Of a stretch of 19,737 bases of DNA, positions 7,449-14,971 are shown piece after piece (positions within the stretch are counted from its first letter, which is position 1; every line of letters starts with the position of its first letter). A program made the position numbers and the translations under genes. The notes beneath the pieces are model-generated. The model did not search any database, was not told where the DNA came from, and worked only from the letters and a program-made list of their open reading frames with translations. Origin of the DNA: CAYMST01 sp964393115 (GTDB lineage: Bacteria > Bacteroidota > Bacteroidia > Cytophagales > Cyclobacteriaceae); contig CAYMST010000065.1 of the NCBI GenBank assembly GCA_964393115.1, positions 1 to 19,737 of the forward strand. Direction: 5' to 3'.

Positions 7449-8657
7449 TTACTTGTCGACTGTCTTATTCAACCACAACTCGTAGTTGGTGCCTTGGTGT
7501 CCGCGATAGCGGAAGAAGTCTAAATCACCATCACTGTCCACGTCACCTATATAAGAGTTATAGGCACCATCCATAGTCAGCACTTGTTTATTACTCCAAA
7601 TTTTCCAGTCTTTGTCTCCTTCACCTTGTAAGAAGAGTATAACCGGACTTGCTTCTTTCAAGCCTTGATCTCCATTGTTACCAGAGAGCACATCCAAGTC
7701 ACCATCATTATCAAAATCACCAACTTGTAGCGTGTGAGACCATGAGTTCATACCAATATCATGTACGCTCCATTTATCACATTGTGGATCATAGTCATAC
7801 CAAGCGATTCGGTTACGGAACTTTTCAGAACAAGAAATGAATACCTCATCACGCTTGTCACCGTCCATGTCTGCGCAAACAATTTTTGTAGAGTTATGAA
7901 TCCACTCATAGCCATCGTCACTGTTCCAGTATGGGTCAATCGTTTTTACCGACCATACACCTGTCATGTCTCCACCCGGGTTATTGAACCAAAAGGCGGT
8001 AGAGATTACGTCTATATCACCGTCACCGTCTACATCACCTACGTGCTGGCCTTCATGAAGGTGTTCTACATAGACTTCGGCTGCCTTGTGCCATGTATTC
8101 GGATCGTCCTGTCTATAGACAAACATTTTACGCGCTCTGTGAGTGGTGGCCACGATATCAAGTTTACCATCGCCATTTAAGTCTTCGAGATCGAAGTCTT
8201 TTACAAATGAAGGGAATACCGCTATCTTGTGAGCTTTCCATCCTGGATTCTCATACCAGTAGAGCGTTAATGGTTCTTTAGCACCTCCCCACTCACCAGG
8301 GCTGACAGGGCCTAAAACGTCGATATCACCATCGTTATCAATATCGCCTGAGGCTAGATCACCCGCAGCAAACTTGTTGCCTTCAGGTCCAGTTTTGGCG
8401 ATCACATGTTTTTTAGACTCACCAAATCCAGGGACAGTCTCATACCATAAAAGTGCTCCGCCTTTAGCATTGTCATGGATAACGAAAAAGTCCAAGAGGC
8501 CATCGCCATTTACATCCGCGTGACTTCTAGCCCACCATTTATCAGCACCATCTTTGACAATCATGTGTTTGGAAAATTCTACTTGTGCAGAGGAAAAATG
8601 AGTAATGAATAGTAATGCGAACAATACTATGAAATGAGAGAATTGTTGTTTCTTCAT
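7449..8657 (-). CDS. Secreted FG-GAP/VCBS repeat protein, seven-bladed beta-propeller
   Basis: A 402-residue exported protein with a clear signal peptide (hydrophobic 8-20, cleavage likely after SSA at residue 24). Seven calcium-binding DxDxDGDxD-type loops are visible, starting near residues 48, 105, 159, 208, 263, 314 and 372, spaced 49-58 residues, for example DIDNDGDID and DVDGDGDID. This matches an integrin-alpha-like seven-bladed propeller made entirely of FG-GAP/VCBS repeats. The fifth loop (DMDGDKRDE) is the most diverged. No catalytic domain, Por secretion C-terminal domain or lipobox is present, so it is likely a soluble periplasmic or surface protein that binds a carbohydrate or protein partner. 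Two palindromes of the TTGGC/GCCAA type sit just upstream of the start. Confidence 0.9.
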   Translation of the reverse strand: MKKQQFSHFIVLFALLFITHFSSAQVEFSKHMIVKDGADKWWARSHADVNGDGLLDFFVIHDNAKGGALLWYETVPGFGESKKHVIAKTGPEGNKFAAGDLASGDIDNDGDIDVLGPVSPGEWGGAKEPLTLYWYENPGWKAHKIAVFPSFVKDFDLEDLNGDGKLDIVATTHRARKMFVYRQDDPNTWHKAAEVYVEHLHEGQHVGDVDGDGDIDVISTAFWFNNPGGDMTGVWSVKTIDPYWNSDDGYEWIHNSTKIVCADMDGDKRDEVFISCSEKFRNRIAWYDYDPQCDKWSVHDIGMNSWSHTLQVGDFDNDGDLDVLSGNNGDQGLKEASPVILFLQGEGDKDWKIWSNKQVLTMDGAYNSYIGDVDSDGDLDFFRYRGHQGTNYELWLNKTVDK

Positions 8658-9191
8658 TATTAAGGTTTAAACGTTATTGGAATCAGATCAATATTCTTTT
8701 AAAATTTGGGTTTGGCAGCCAACCATAATTCTTTTATTTGGCGCCAAACGGTTGTCTTTAAAGACTTAAGCGAATTTAACTTAGGAATGTGAATTTCAAC
8801 TAGGAATAAATAAACATGTCAAAAAGCAGTTAAGAAACCATTTTTGAAGGTTAATAATCTTGAGTTTACTTGAAGAGAATGATTTCCTTTTAGCTATTTT
8901 GAAGCTTGTAAGGTTTCTAGTATATAGTTGTTTTGCACTTCTTTCTCATTTAGATCTTAGTTTCTCACCTATTTCAACTCTTGATCTTCAGATATTACAG
9001 TATCCGTTTATCACATGAGTTTCGTGCTGGGTCTCAAAGTAGGCATTGTTCCCAATAGTCCTAAAAAGCATGCAGTTTTTAAATGCTAACCTAAATTGTA
9101 TTGTGAATTGACATATTCTACTTATTCGCTTTTCGAATGAACTCATTATATGATGGGAATTGGCTTTATTGGTGACCTATAGTGTCTGATT
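8658..9191. other. Intergenic region upstream of the FG-GAP gene
   Basis: 534 bp with no gene I can support. Apart from the paired palindromes at 8712-8748, described separately, I see only AT-rich sequence with no repeat, RNA gene or gene remnant. It presumably contains the FG-GAP promoter and the 3' untranslated region of the membrane protein ending at 9192. Confidence 0.5.
8712..8748 (-). promoter_or_regulatory. Two related palindromes, candidate operator pair for the FG-GAP gene
   Basis: TTGGC-A-GCCAA (8712-8722) and TTTGGCGCCAAA (8737-8748) share the same half-site TTGGC and have centres about 25 bp apart. They lie 55-91 bp upstream of the FG-GAP start codon. Repeated palindromic half-sites in a promoter region are typical of a dimeric repressor or activator bound at tandem sites. 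The binding protein is not identifiable here. Confidence 0.45.
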
Positions 9192-9656
9192 TTAAATATT
9201 CATTTCTGCTTTTCGGAAATAAGATCTTCCGGATTTTGATACCATCACAAAAAACAAAACAAAGTTAAAAATTGGCAAGCCTCTGCAAATGGTTACCATC
9301 GTGTCGATAATGAACATTGTCCAAAAGCCTGTCTTCTTTCGTCTCACCAGAAAGTAAAGTACCAATACCGACCGGGATATAATGAAAAAGAAACCTGTAA
9401 CAACACGGGCAGTGGCATATCCGGGATCATGGACATAGGCATCTTCTAGGCTTGTCATCTCTAATATTTCGTCAGCTGCTCCTTTCATGAAAGCTCGAAT
9501 TTCCGGACTAAAGCCAGAGTTTTCGTGCAGATCAGGCCGATGATGAAACATGATTGAAATGAAAATAGAAAAAACAACAAAGATTATGATCTTAGCTTTT
9601 AGCCAAGTGAGTATCAGTCTAATCGAACGCGGTTTGGTAGCATAATAGTGGTTCAA
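9192..9656 (-). CDS. Membrane protein of unknown function
   Basis: A 154-residue protein with hydrophobic segments at about residues 20-37, 82-102 and 108-142 and a polar, acidic stretch between the first two (about 40-78) that would face one side of the membrane. The frame opens with TTG at 9656 just after an in-frame stop; no ATG is available before residue 37, which would remove the first helix, so the TTG start is preferred but uncertain. I recognise no family. It follows a possible 35-residue membrane peptide and two lipoprotein genes on the same strand. Confidence 0.55.
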   Translation of the reverse strand: MNHYYATKPRSIRLILTWLKAKIIIFVVFSIFISIMFHHRPDLHENSGFSPEIRAFMKGAADEILEMTSLEDAYVHDPGYATARVVTGFFFIISRSVLVLYFLVRRKKTGFWTMFIIDTMVTICRGLPIFNFVLFFVMVSKSGRSYFRKAEMNI

Positions 9657-9700
9657 ATTTCTATGTATTTAGAGTGGTGAATGTAACCTTAACGAATATA

Positions 9701-9808
9701 TCATGCTTCCTTATCCTTGGAGCTATTAGATATAACAAGTGCTGCAAGTCCAGCGACTATAAGGGATGCAAATAATATACCTCTAACGCTACTTATTACT
9801 GGAATCAT
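9701..9808 (-). CDS. Possible 35-residue single-helix membrane peptide
   Basis: Reading the minus strand from 9808 gives ATG followed by 34 sense codons and TGA. The peptide begins MIPVISSVRGILFASLIVAG and ends in a charged SSKDKEA tail, that is, a single hydrophobic helix with a polar C-terminus, a plausible small membrane protein. It begins 27 bp after the stop of the lipoprotein gene at 9836-10531, which suggests co-transcription. There is no strong ribosome binding site. Its short length means it could be chance. Confidence 0.4.
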   Translation of the reverse strand: MIPVISSVRGILFASLIVAGLAALVISNSSKDKEA

Positions 9809-9835
9809 ATTAAAAATAAATTGATTTTGAATAGC

Positions 9836-10531
9836 TCAGCATGTGTATCTTAAATCAACAATATGTTGACCGTATCTTCTCCACCTGAGCCATCCTTTTA
9901 TTTTACTTGCTTCAACTGGACAGGAGTAGCAAACATTATTTAAGCAAGAAATCCGAATCCATTCCCCTTTGACTTCCTTTACTTCAAACACATATTCCTT
10001 ATGATTCAATTTAGGAAGTTTAATAGGATCGCCATTTATATTAGAACGAACGTTTTCCAATTCCGCCGTGTCCAGCATAACGAAGCTTCTTTTTAAGTGT
10101 CGTTCCCAAGATATCAATTTTGTCATGACGCTATCAATTGGGATTAACTTTTCCTGCTCATTTACTTCGACTTTAAAGTGATTATGAGATAGACCCTTAC
10201 AAGAAATATGGAAAAGTCCATATTCTGGGAAAAGCGTCATTATGCGAACTTTATCTTTATGATCAATTCCTTCGGCATAGATTAGTGGGAAGTCCAATTT
10301 GTGATTAGGGAATTTTACTGAATCGCTAATTTCGCAAAACAATGAAGAATCAAGGTTCAGAATGCTTATTTTGCCAAATCCCTTTAGAAGCCTGATGTTG
10401 TTGATGTATAAAACGCCTGTTTCCTCAGTAACTTGATAGGATGGCTTTTGAACAGCACAACCAAAAGTGCCTAACCACAATAGTGATAATACAAATACTA
10501 GCTTAGGATGTTTCACGTAAATTGTTTTCAC
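9836..10531 (-). CDS. Putative lipoprotein of unknown function
   Basis: A 231-residue exported protein with a hydrophobic N-terminal segment ending in GTFGC, where C25 is a plausible though imperfect lipobox cysteine (Phe at position -2 is unusual). The mature part is strand-rich. Near the C-terminus it has a VFEVKEVKGEWIRISC segment typical of an SH3-like fold, followed by CLNNVCYSC and a basic W/R-rich end (KGWLRWRRYG). I know no named family. The start is GTG at 10531; a second GTG at codon 6 is possible. It is likely in one transcriptional unit with the SnoaL-like gene upstream and the small peptide downstream. Confidence 0.6.
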   Translation of the reverse strand: MKTIYVKHPKLVFVLSLLWLGTFGCAVQKPSYQVTEETGVLYINNIRLLKGFGKISILNLDSSLFCEISDSVKFPNHKLDFPLIYAEGIDHKDKVRIMTLFPEYGLFHISCKGLSHNHFKVEVNEQEKLIPIDSVMTKLISWERHLKRSFVMLDTAELENVRSNINGDPIKLPKLNHKEYVFEVKEVKGEWIRISCLNNVCYSCPVEASKIKGWLRWRRYGQHIVDLRYTC

Positions 10532-10589
10532 CAGTCATAATTTACTTATTTCTTGATTATGAATGACATTTGCTGCCATAGCAGAAGTA

Positions 10590-11063
10590 TTACTCACCCG
10601 TTTCTTCTTCGAAATTATCAAAGTAGGTATAGTCTTTTGTGATTTTTCCGTTTTCAAGGGTGAAAATCGTGCAAATAGGAAGTTCAAATTTGGAATCGTC
10701 GGGTGCAGTACCGGTTGAGATGAACTCTACGATGACATGCTTTTCTCCAGATGGGTAGATTTGGCTAATTTCGTCATGAAGATCTGGAAAAAATTCGTTT
10801 AGTTCAGAATATTTAAGAATCGTTTCCTGCCGTGTTTGCTGGACAATACCAGGTCCAAGTGATGGGTCCTTGAAATCTGCATTCTCGCTATACATTTCGG
10901 CCATTTTTACCCATTCATGAGCGTTGAAATAAGCAAAATATTGCTTGATCAGTGCAATATTCTTGTCTTGTTGATCACTTTTTGATGCTATTTGTTGAGC
11001 GGGCTTATGGGTACAAGAACTAAGACAAATAGTGAGTATTAATAGAAAATAAGCGTTTTTCAT
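10590..11063 (-). CDS. SnoaL/NTF2-like lipoprotein
   Basis: A 157-residue protein with a short lipoprotein signal, MKNAYFLLILTICLSSC, in which the lipobox LSSC gives C17. The remainder fits the SnoaL-like/NTF2-like cone fold: IALIKQYFAYFNAHEWVKMAEMYSENADFKDP, FPDLHDEISQIYP, VIVEFISTGTAP, then FTLENGKITKDYTYFD. Such domains act as small isomerases, hydrolases or binding proteins; the substrate here is unknown. I chose ATG at 11063 because the upstream in-frame GTG at 11093 would add 10 polar residues in front of a perfect signal peptide. It diverges from the hydrolase gene at 11510. Confidence 0.8.
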   Translation of the reverse strand: MKNAYFLLILTICLSSCTHKPAQQIASKSDQQDKNIALIKQYFAYFNAHEWVKMAEMYSENADFKDPSLGPGIVQQTRQETILKYSELNEFFPDLHDEISQIYPSGEKHVIVEFISTGTAPDDSKFELPICTIFTLENGKITKDYTYFDNFEEETGE

Positions 11064-11509
11064 GACTTGGCTTTTGATGGTATAGGGGATCACAAATTAA
11101 GGTCAACCTAAGTTAGGCATAAAGTTCAGTTGTATGAAGTACCGGGTGCGGTTTTTATGCTGTTGAAATTAAATCACCAACACATTATCGTTTTACCATC
11201 CATATTTAGGACAATAATAAGATTCGTTTCATGTCACCCGAATGGTTTATTTTGATAGGTGTCCGCCTGATTGCAGTTTACTAGTTAAGGGGGATTTTGG
11301 AATATCGTTAGTATCTCAGTCTGGAATCAGTTAATCAGTCTGGACAAGAACGATTTCTAAACTTATGAAGTGGCCATTGGTAATGTGCGAAATATTGGTG
11401 CTAGAATGAAGGAAACATTACTTTTTGAGAAACGTGTAAAACGTAAAGGTAGAGCTGAGACTCGGTCTTACCCTTAAATATCAAGGTCATAGATAACAAA
11501 CTTAGGTAT
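11064..11509. promoter_or_regulatory. Divergent promoter region with a 10-bp direct repeat
   Basis: This intergenic region must carry promoters for the SnoaL-like lipoprotein (-) and the hydrolase (+). The only structure I see is the direct repeat TCAGTCTGGA at 11316-11325 and 11335-11344, 19 bp apart start to start, which could be a tandem regulator site. No clear promoter consensus could be assigned. Confidence 0.35.
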
Positions 11510-12307
11510 ATGCGGTCATTATGGTTTTTATTGGTGTTTAGTAGCCTTCTTATTGCTTGCGAATCTGACGATTCGAATAGCGAAATTATAAATGAACAAA
11601 AAAAACTTCCTCCAACAGAAAGCCTAATAGAACTACGCGTAAAATATGGATCCAAGGACCGACAATTTCTTGATATCTACAAAGCGGAATCTACTTGCGC
11701 AACTCCTATCTATTTTGATGCACATGGCAATGGAGGGACAACGGCAGTACCAGAATCCTTGGTCAAAAGCCTAAATGATGAAGGGATAACAATTATCGCA
11801 TGGGAGTCTTTAACTGCTGTAAATACACCTGAACAGGTAGAAACAGGTTGGAATGATGCCGCTTTAATGTTTCAATGGGTGATCGATAACGCAGAAACAT
11901 ATAATCTGGATACCTCTAACATTATCGTTGGTGGATCTTCGCGAGGTAGCATATTGAGTTGGCCGTATGGGCATAAACCAAATCTGAATATCAAGGGGCT
12001 TTACATGTATAATGCACTCCCTAATACGGTTTGGTTACAGCCAGAGTGGTGGCTACCTTCTAATAACGTAACTTCCTTGTCACCTCCAATATTTTTTGTT
12101 TATCATAGAGAGCCAGGCTCTTCTATTCACCCAACAGATGCAGACTTTCACGACCCAAAAAATGGAATCACTATAGTAGATCAATACGAAAGTTTGGGAA
12201 TTGGTAGCAAAGCTCGATTAGTCCATAGCATCAGAGAAACGAACAATACTGATAGATATCAATACCTTTTGGAATTTGCATTAGCGGTCATGGATAAATG
12301 TCCTTAA
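11510..12307 (+). CDS. Alpha/beta-hydrolase-fold lipoprotein, putative esterase
   Basis: A 265-residue exported protein; the lipobox LLIAC places the lipidated cysteine at C17, followed by an acidic and Ser/Asn-rich linker. The mature domain has the alpha/beta-hydrolase layout: an oxyanion-type HGNGG turn at 72-76, and the nucleophile elbow G142-S-S144-R-G146 in IIVGGSSRGS, then a tryptophan-rich lid-like region (WLQPEWWLP). H239 near the C-terminus and an acidic residue around 210-215 are candidates for the rest of the triad, but that part is not textbook. C63 and C264 could form a disulfide. Substrate unknown; probable surface or periplasmic carboxylesterase. Confidence 0.75.
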   Translation: MRSLWFLLVFSSLLIACESDDSNSEIINEQKKLPPTESLIELRVKYGSKDRQFLDIYKAESTCATPIYFDAHGNGGTTAVPESLVKSLNDEGITIIAWESLTAVNTPEQVETGWNDAALMFQWVIDNAETYNLDTSNIIVGGSSRGSILSWPYGHKPNLNIKGLYMYNALPNTVWLQPEWWLPSNNVTSLSPPIFFVYHREPGSSIHPTDADFHDPKNGITIVDQYESLGIGSKARLVHSIRETNNTDRYQYLLEFALAVMDKCP

Positions 12308-12515
12308 AATCTCCTGATTACAAAAGTTCATCAAAGCAATGAATATAAGATGTATAGGTTTGTCTGAGATAGACGTTTTATCCTGTATTCACAGTTGTTT
12401 TTATTAAATGATCATGGAAATCACTTATCAAACTCGGAAATGTCTGTGTGTTTAATACCTAATACATCACTATCTAAATGGTATTAATTGTTTGTAGCAA
12501 GTGTGAGAAAAGCCT

Positions 12516-12560
12516 ATCCATCACAATCGTTTTTCTGATAAGCGTTTGACGGTGATGGAT
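12516..12560. terminator. Possible terminator hairpin between convergent genes
   Basis: ATCCATCAC (12516-12524) pairs perfectly with GTGATGGAT (12552-12560) around a 27-base loop that can itself pair partly, and on the plus strand a short T-run follows. It lies between the convergent hydrolase and AhpD-like genes, where a terminator is expected. The long loop makes the call weak. Confidence 0.3.
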
Positions 12561-12594
12561 TTTCTGGGGCGATGAGTCATGTGTTGGTCATCGT

Positions 12595-13143
12595 TTATAT
12601 AGCCTCAGCTAGCGGAAAATCTACTTCTAATTGGGTGATGTTATGAAGATAATTACTCGTTATCTTTTCACTGATGACCATTACCACATCGATCAAGTTT
12701 GATTCGTCGTATCCCGCGGCAAAGAAGCTTTCTTTTGTTTCATTGCTGACTTTACCATGGTTTTTGGTTACTGACGCTGTGAATTTTGCAAGTGCATCGA
12801 GCTGTAGGTCGAAACTTGCTCCACCTCGACGGATTTCTTTGATTTGCGCATCAGCGAATCCATTCATTTTGGCAATCACGGTATGTGCCGCAAGACAATA
12901 CTGACATTCGTTGATTTGACTTACAACCAAATTGATCACCTCTTTCTCTCTAATCTTTAACGTGCTTCTACGGTTTTGCTGCGTTAAATACCCTTCTAGT
13001 GCTGTTTCATTTTTAGCGTAGTAGGCATATAAATTCGGAACAAAACCAAGGTTTTTTTTGAGGTTATCGAAGATAGCCTGGTTGTTAGATGATACATCTT
13101 CTCTTTTTGGGACATCGAATGTTCTTGTTGCTATTGTTTCCAT
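12595..13143 (-). CDS. AhpD-like/carboxymuconolactone decarboxylase-family peroxidase-related protein
   Basis: A 182-residue all-helical protein of the AhpD/CMD superfamily. The redox motif is C80-QY-C83-LAAH87, with E68 twelve residues before the first cysteine, the same spacing as Glu118 to Cys130 in M. tuberculosis AhpD; the AhpD His132 position is Tyr82. The upstream FDNLKKNLGFVPNLYAYYAK segment is typical of the peroxidase-related CMD subgroup. Likely role: thiol-dependent peroxidase or quinone/aldehyde-related redox protein in the cytoplasm. The palindrome TTGAACTAGTTCAA lies 94 bp upstream of the start, with a TACTTTGTA-like promoter element 37-47 bp upstream, an arrangement shared with the dehydrogenase at 14231-14971. 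Confidence 0.85.
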   Translation of the reverse strand: METIATRTFDVPKREDVSSNNQAIFDNLKKNLGFVPNLYAYYAKNETALEGYLTQQNRRSTLKIREKEVINLVVSQINECQYCLAAHTVIAKMNGFADAQIKEIRRGGASFDLQLDALAKFTASVTKNHGKVSNETKESFFAAGYDESNLIDVVMVISEKITSNYLHNITQLEVDFPLAEAI

Positions 13144-13225
13144 TTTTCTTTGTATTAAGTGAATTATGTCTTTATTGACTATACAAAGTTGGGTAGGATA
13201 CGCCCCTTTAGAAATGAAGTATATT

Positions 13226-13261
13226 AAGAAAAGAGGTTGAACTAGTTCAACCTCTTTTCTT
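13226..13261. terminator. 36-bp perfect palindrome at the end of the Crp-family gene (terminator, operator or both)
   Basis: Every one of 18 base pairs matches: the left arm 13226-13243 (AAGAAAAGAGGTTGAACT) and the right arm 13244-13261 are exact reverse complements. The arm ends are A-rich on the 5' side and T-rich on the 3' side, as in a bidirectional intrinsic terminator with a CTAG loop. The stop codon and last codons (KKRG) of the Crp/Fnr-type gene are inside it. Its centre, TTGAACTAGTTCAA (13237-13250), recurs at 15063-15076, so it may also serve as an operator for the AhpD-like gene. Confidence 0.7.
13237..13250 (-). promoter_or_regulatory. Candidate Crp/Fnr-family operator upstream of the AhpD-like gene
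   Basis: TTGAACTAGTTCAA is a 14-bp perfect palindrome with the TTGAN-N4-NTCAA layout of Crp/Fnr-family sites (FNR consensus TTGAT-N4-ATCAA). It is identical to the site at 15063-15076 and begins 94 bp upstream of the AhpD-like start codon. Confidence 0.55.
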
Positions 13262-13843
13262 CACTTTATTATTCCTGATTTTAGATAAAAACTCCGTTGT
13301 CATCCCAAGAAATGACGCCAATGCATATTGCGGCATTCGCGCCGCTACTTGAGGATATTTTTCCATAAACAAGTCATACCGCTTTTCGGCAGATTGAGTA
13401 AGGTTGGAAATCATCCTTCTTTGTTGAAATGCCAATCCTCTTTCTGCCATTTTTCTAATTAGGGACTCTATATTGTGATTTGACCTACATAGCGCTTTTT
13501 CTTTTTCATAGCTTATTTTGAGGATAATGCTATCTTCCAAGGCTACAACAAACATGGTTGCTGGTCTCTGATAAATAAAGCTGTTATAATCGCTTATCCA
13601 CCAGTCTTCAATAGCAAATGATATGGTGTGATCGGAGCCTTTATCTCCAATTACAAATGACCGGAAAGCACCTTTGACTACATAGTGCTTGTGTTTGGTG
13701 GTGAAACCAGGTTGTACTATATATTGCCTTTTTTTAACCCGAACTTCCTCAAAGGCTTCGATAAAAGCTGCGATTTCCTCATTACTTAACAGCTCAAATT
13801 TTTGAAGAAAGACTGAGAGCTTCTCCTTGGATTCTTCGCTCAT
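13247..13843 (-). CDS. Crp/Fnr-family transcriptional regulator
   Basis: A 198-residue protein with an N-terminal cyclic-nucleotide-binding-like beta-barrel (about 20-105, including QYIVQPGFTTKHKHYVVKGAFRS split across the first strands) a dimerisation helix (about 112-145, AERGLAFQQRRMISNL), and a shortened C-terminal HTH (about 168-192, PQYALASFLGMTTEFLSKIR) typical of Bacteroidota members. The cAMP-contacting motif of E. coli CRP is not conserved and there is only one cysteine (C119), so neither cAMP nor an Fe-S cluster is an obvious signal. It lies between an AhpD-like gene and a dehydrogenase gene that share an identical palindromic upstream site, so it is the likely regulator of both. 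Confidence 0.9.
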   Translation of the reverse strand: MSEESKEKLSVFLQKFELLSNEEIAAFIEAFEEVRVKKRQYIVQPGFTTKHKHYVVKGAFRSFVIGDKGSDHTISFAIEDWWISDYNSFIYQRPATMFVVALEDSIILKISYEKEKALCRSNHNIESLIRKMAERGLAFQQRRMISNLTQSAEKRYDLFMEKYPQVAARMPQYALASFLGMTTEFLSKIRNNKVKKRG

Positions 13844-14230
13844 CCCAAAACAAGTTTTAATCTCTAAAAATAAAGATTAGTTAGATGAATTATACCCCTA
13901 GGTGCTTTTTCTGGTGGGATTAAGGACCATGTATTTAGGAATTCACCCAGAATCTGGTGATAGGTTGTTCAAATCAACCGATTTGCGTGACCATCTAATG
14001 GGTTTGAGGCAAGTAATAAATCACTGCAGTTAGTTGATAGCATGAAAAAGGTTCACCTTATAGTTTAAGGTAAACCTTATTTATTGTGTAGTCTGCGCCA
14101 GTTTTTTTCTACCTCAACTAGCAGCGATAGGGTTTAACGAAGAAGAAAGAAAAAGTATTAAAATACATGTTGTTACAGCGTACAAATAGCGTTTTAAGTC
14201 TATCGAAAAATTGATTGTATGGCTCTAAGT
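13844..14230. other. Intergenic region upstream of the Crp/Fnr-type gene
   Basis: 387 bp without a gene. It contains the terminator at 14048-14078 and the imperfect palindrome GGTTG-TTCAAAT-CAACC at 13963-13979, about 128 bp upstream of the regulator start; its half-sites resemble those of the TTGAA-CTAG-TTCAA operator but with one base less spacing, so autoregulation is possible but not shown. Confidence 0.4.
14048..14078 (-). terminator. Intrinsic terminator downstream of the short-chain dehydrogenase gene
   Basis: Arms 14048-14060 (AAGGTTCACCTTA on the plus strand) and 14066-14078 pair over 13 bases with a single position that becomes a G-U pair in the minus-strand transcript; the loop is five bases. 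On the minus strand the stem is followed directly by a run of five U, the standard intrinsic-terminator layout. It lies about 150 bp past the dehydrogenase stop codon and separates that transcript from the Crp/Fnr-type gene. Confidence 0.7.
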
Positions 14231-14971
14231 CTATTGCATAGCCGCGAAGTTTTGTTCCACACGCTTTGGTGCGGTTAAAAACAAGGAGCCTACTTGTTTT
14301 GACATGGGGTCCGGGAATATATCTTCTTTACCGTTTTCAACACCATCTAGTATCTCTTTTGCTACAGCAGTTGTATTGGCTTTGTCCAAATCCCAACCGT
14401 CAACCATTTCGGTGTCCATGGGACCGGGGTATACCCCAACTACTAAAGTGTTTTTCCCACTTAACTGGCCTCTCATTCCCTGAGTAACACTGTGCACGGC
14501 CGCTTTACTCACCGAGTAGGTTCCTAAGGCAGGCATATTTCCAAAGCCAGATACTGAAATTATATTTACAATGGCCGTAGCGTTTTCTTTTTCAAAGTGT
14601 TGACGCAGCGTATTGGAGAGCTTTAGAGGTCCCCAGACGTTTACATCTAAATTAACTTGAAGACTATCTACTGATTCGTCGGCTAATAAATGACCAGGTG
14701 ACATGATACCGGCGTTATTAATTAGTATATCAAGTGTGTCGATTTTTTGAGCAATACTGTCTATGTCATCTTGTTTTGTAACATCCAATTGGACTGGAAC
14801 CACCTTATCTCCATACTTAGATGCTAGCGAAGCAAGTTTTTCTACGTTTCTTGATGCCGCATAAACTTTAGTAGCACCTTTCTCCATAAGTTGCTCTACT
14901 AATGCTTTACCGAGTCCTCTATTAGCCCCTGTAACTAAAACTGTCTTTCCGATTATTTCTAGTTTTTTCAT
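14231..14971 (-). CDS. Short-chain dehydrogenase/reductase (SDR family)
   Basis: A 246-residue classical SDR. Visible signatures: nucleotide-binding TGANRGLG at 14-21, LDV at 62-64 (D63 contacts the adenine in this family), NNAG at 85-88, and the catalytic set N111, S139, Y152 and K156 (TYSVSK), followed by PGPMDTEM. The basic residue R41 after the second strand suggests NADPH preference (inference). Substrate unknown, likely an aldehyde, ketone or quinone-type compound given the AhpD-like and Crp-type neighbours. The start ATG is preceded by AAAGG at a moderate distance. The palindrome TTGAACTAGTTCAA starts 92 bp upstream and a terminator lies downstream, so it is a single-gene transcript. 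Confidence 0.92.
   Translation of the reverse strand: MKKLEIIGKTVLVTGANRGLGKALVEQLMEKGATKVYAASRNVEKLASLASKYGDKVVPVQLDVTKQDDIDSIAQKIDTLDILINNAGIMSPGHLLADESVDSLQVNLDVNVWGPLKLSNTLRQHFEKENATAIVNIISVSGFGNMPALGTYSVSKAAVHSVTQGMRGQLSGKNTLVVGVYPGPMDTEMVDGWDLDKANTTAVAKEILDGVENGKEDIFPDPMSKQVGSLFLTAPKRVEQNFAAMQ

Noticed and set aside
7649..8281. Several frames of 62-139 codons opposite to the FG-GAP gene.
   Set aside because: They are antisense to a well-supported repeat protein and their length follows from its biased codons.
11401..11655. Minus-strand frame of 84 codons overlapping the hydrolase start.
   Set aside because: It overlaps the lipoprotein signal of a convincing gene and has no family features.
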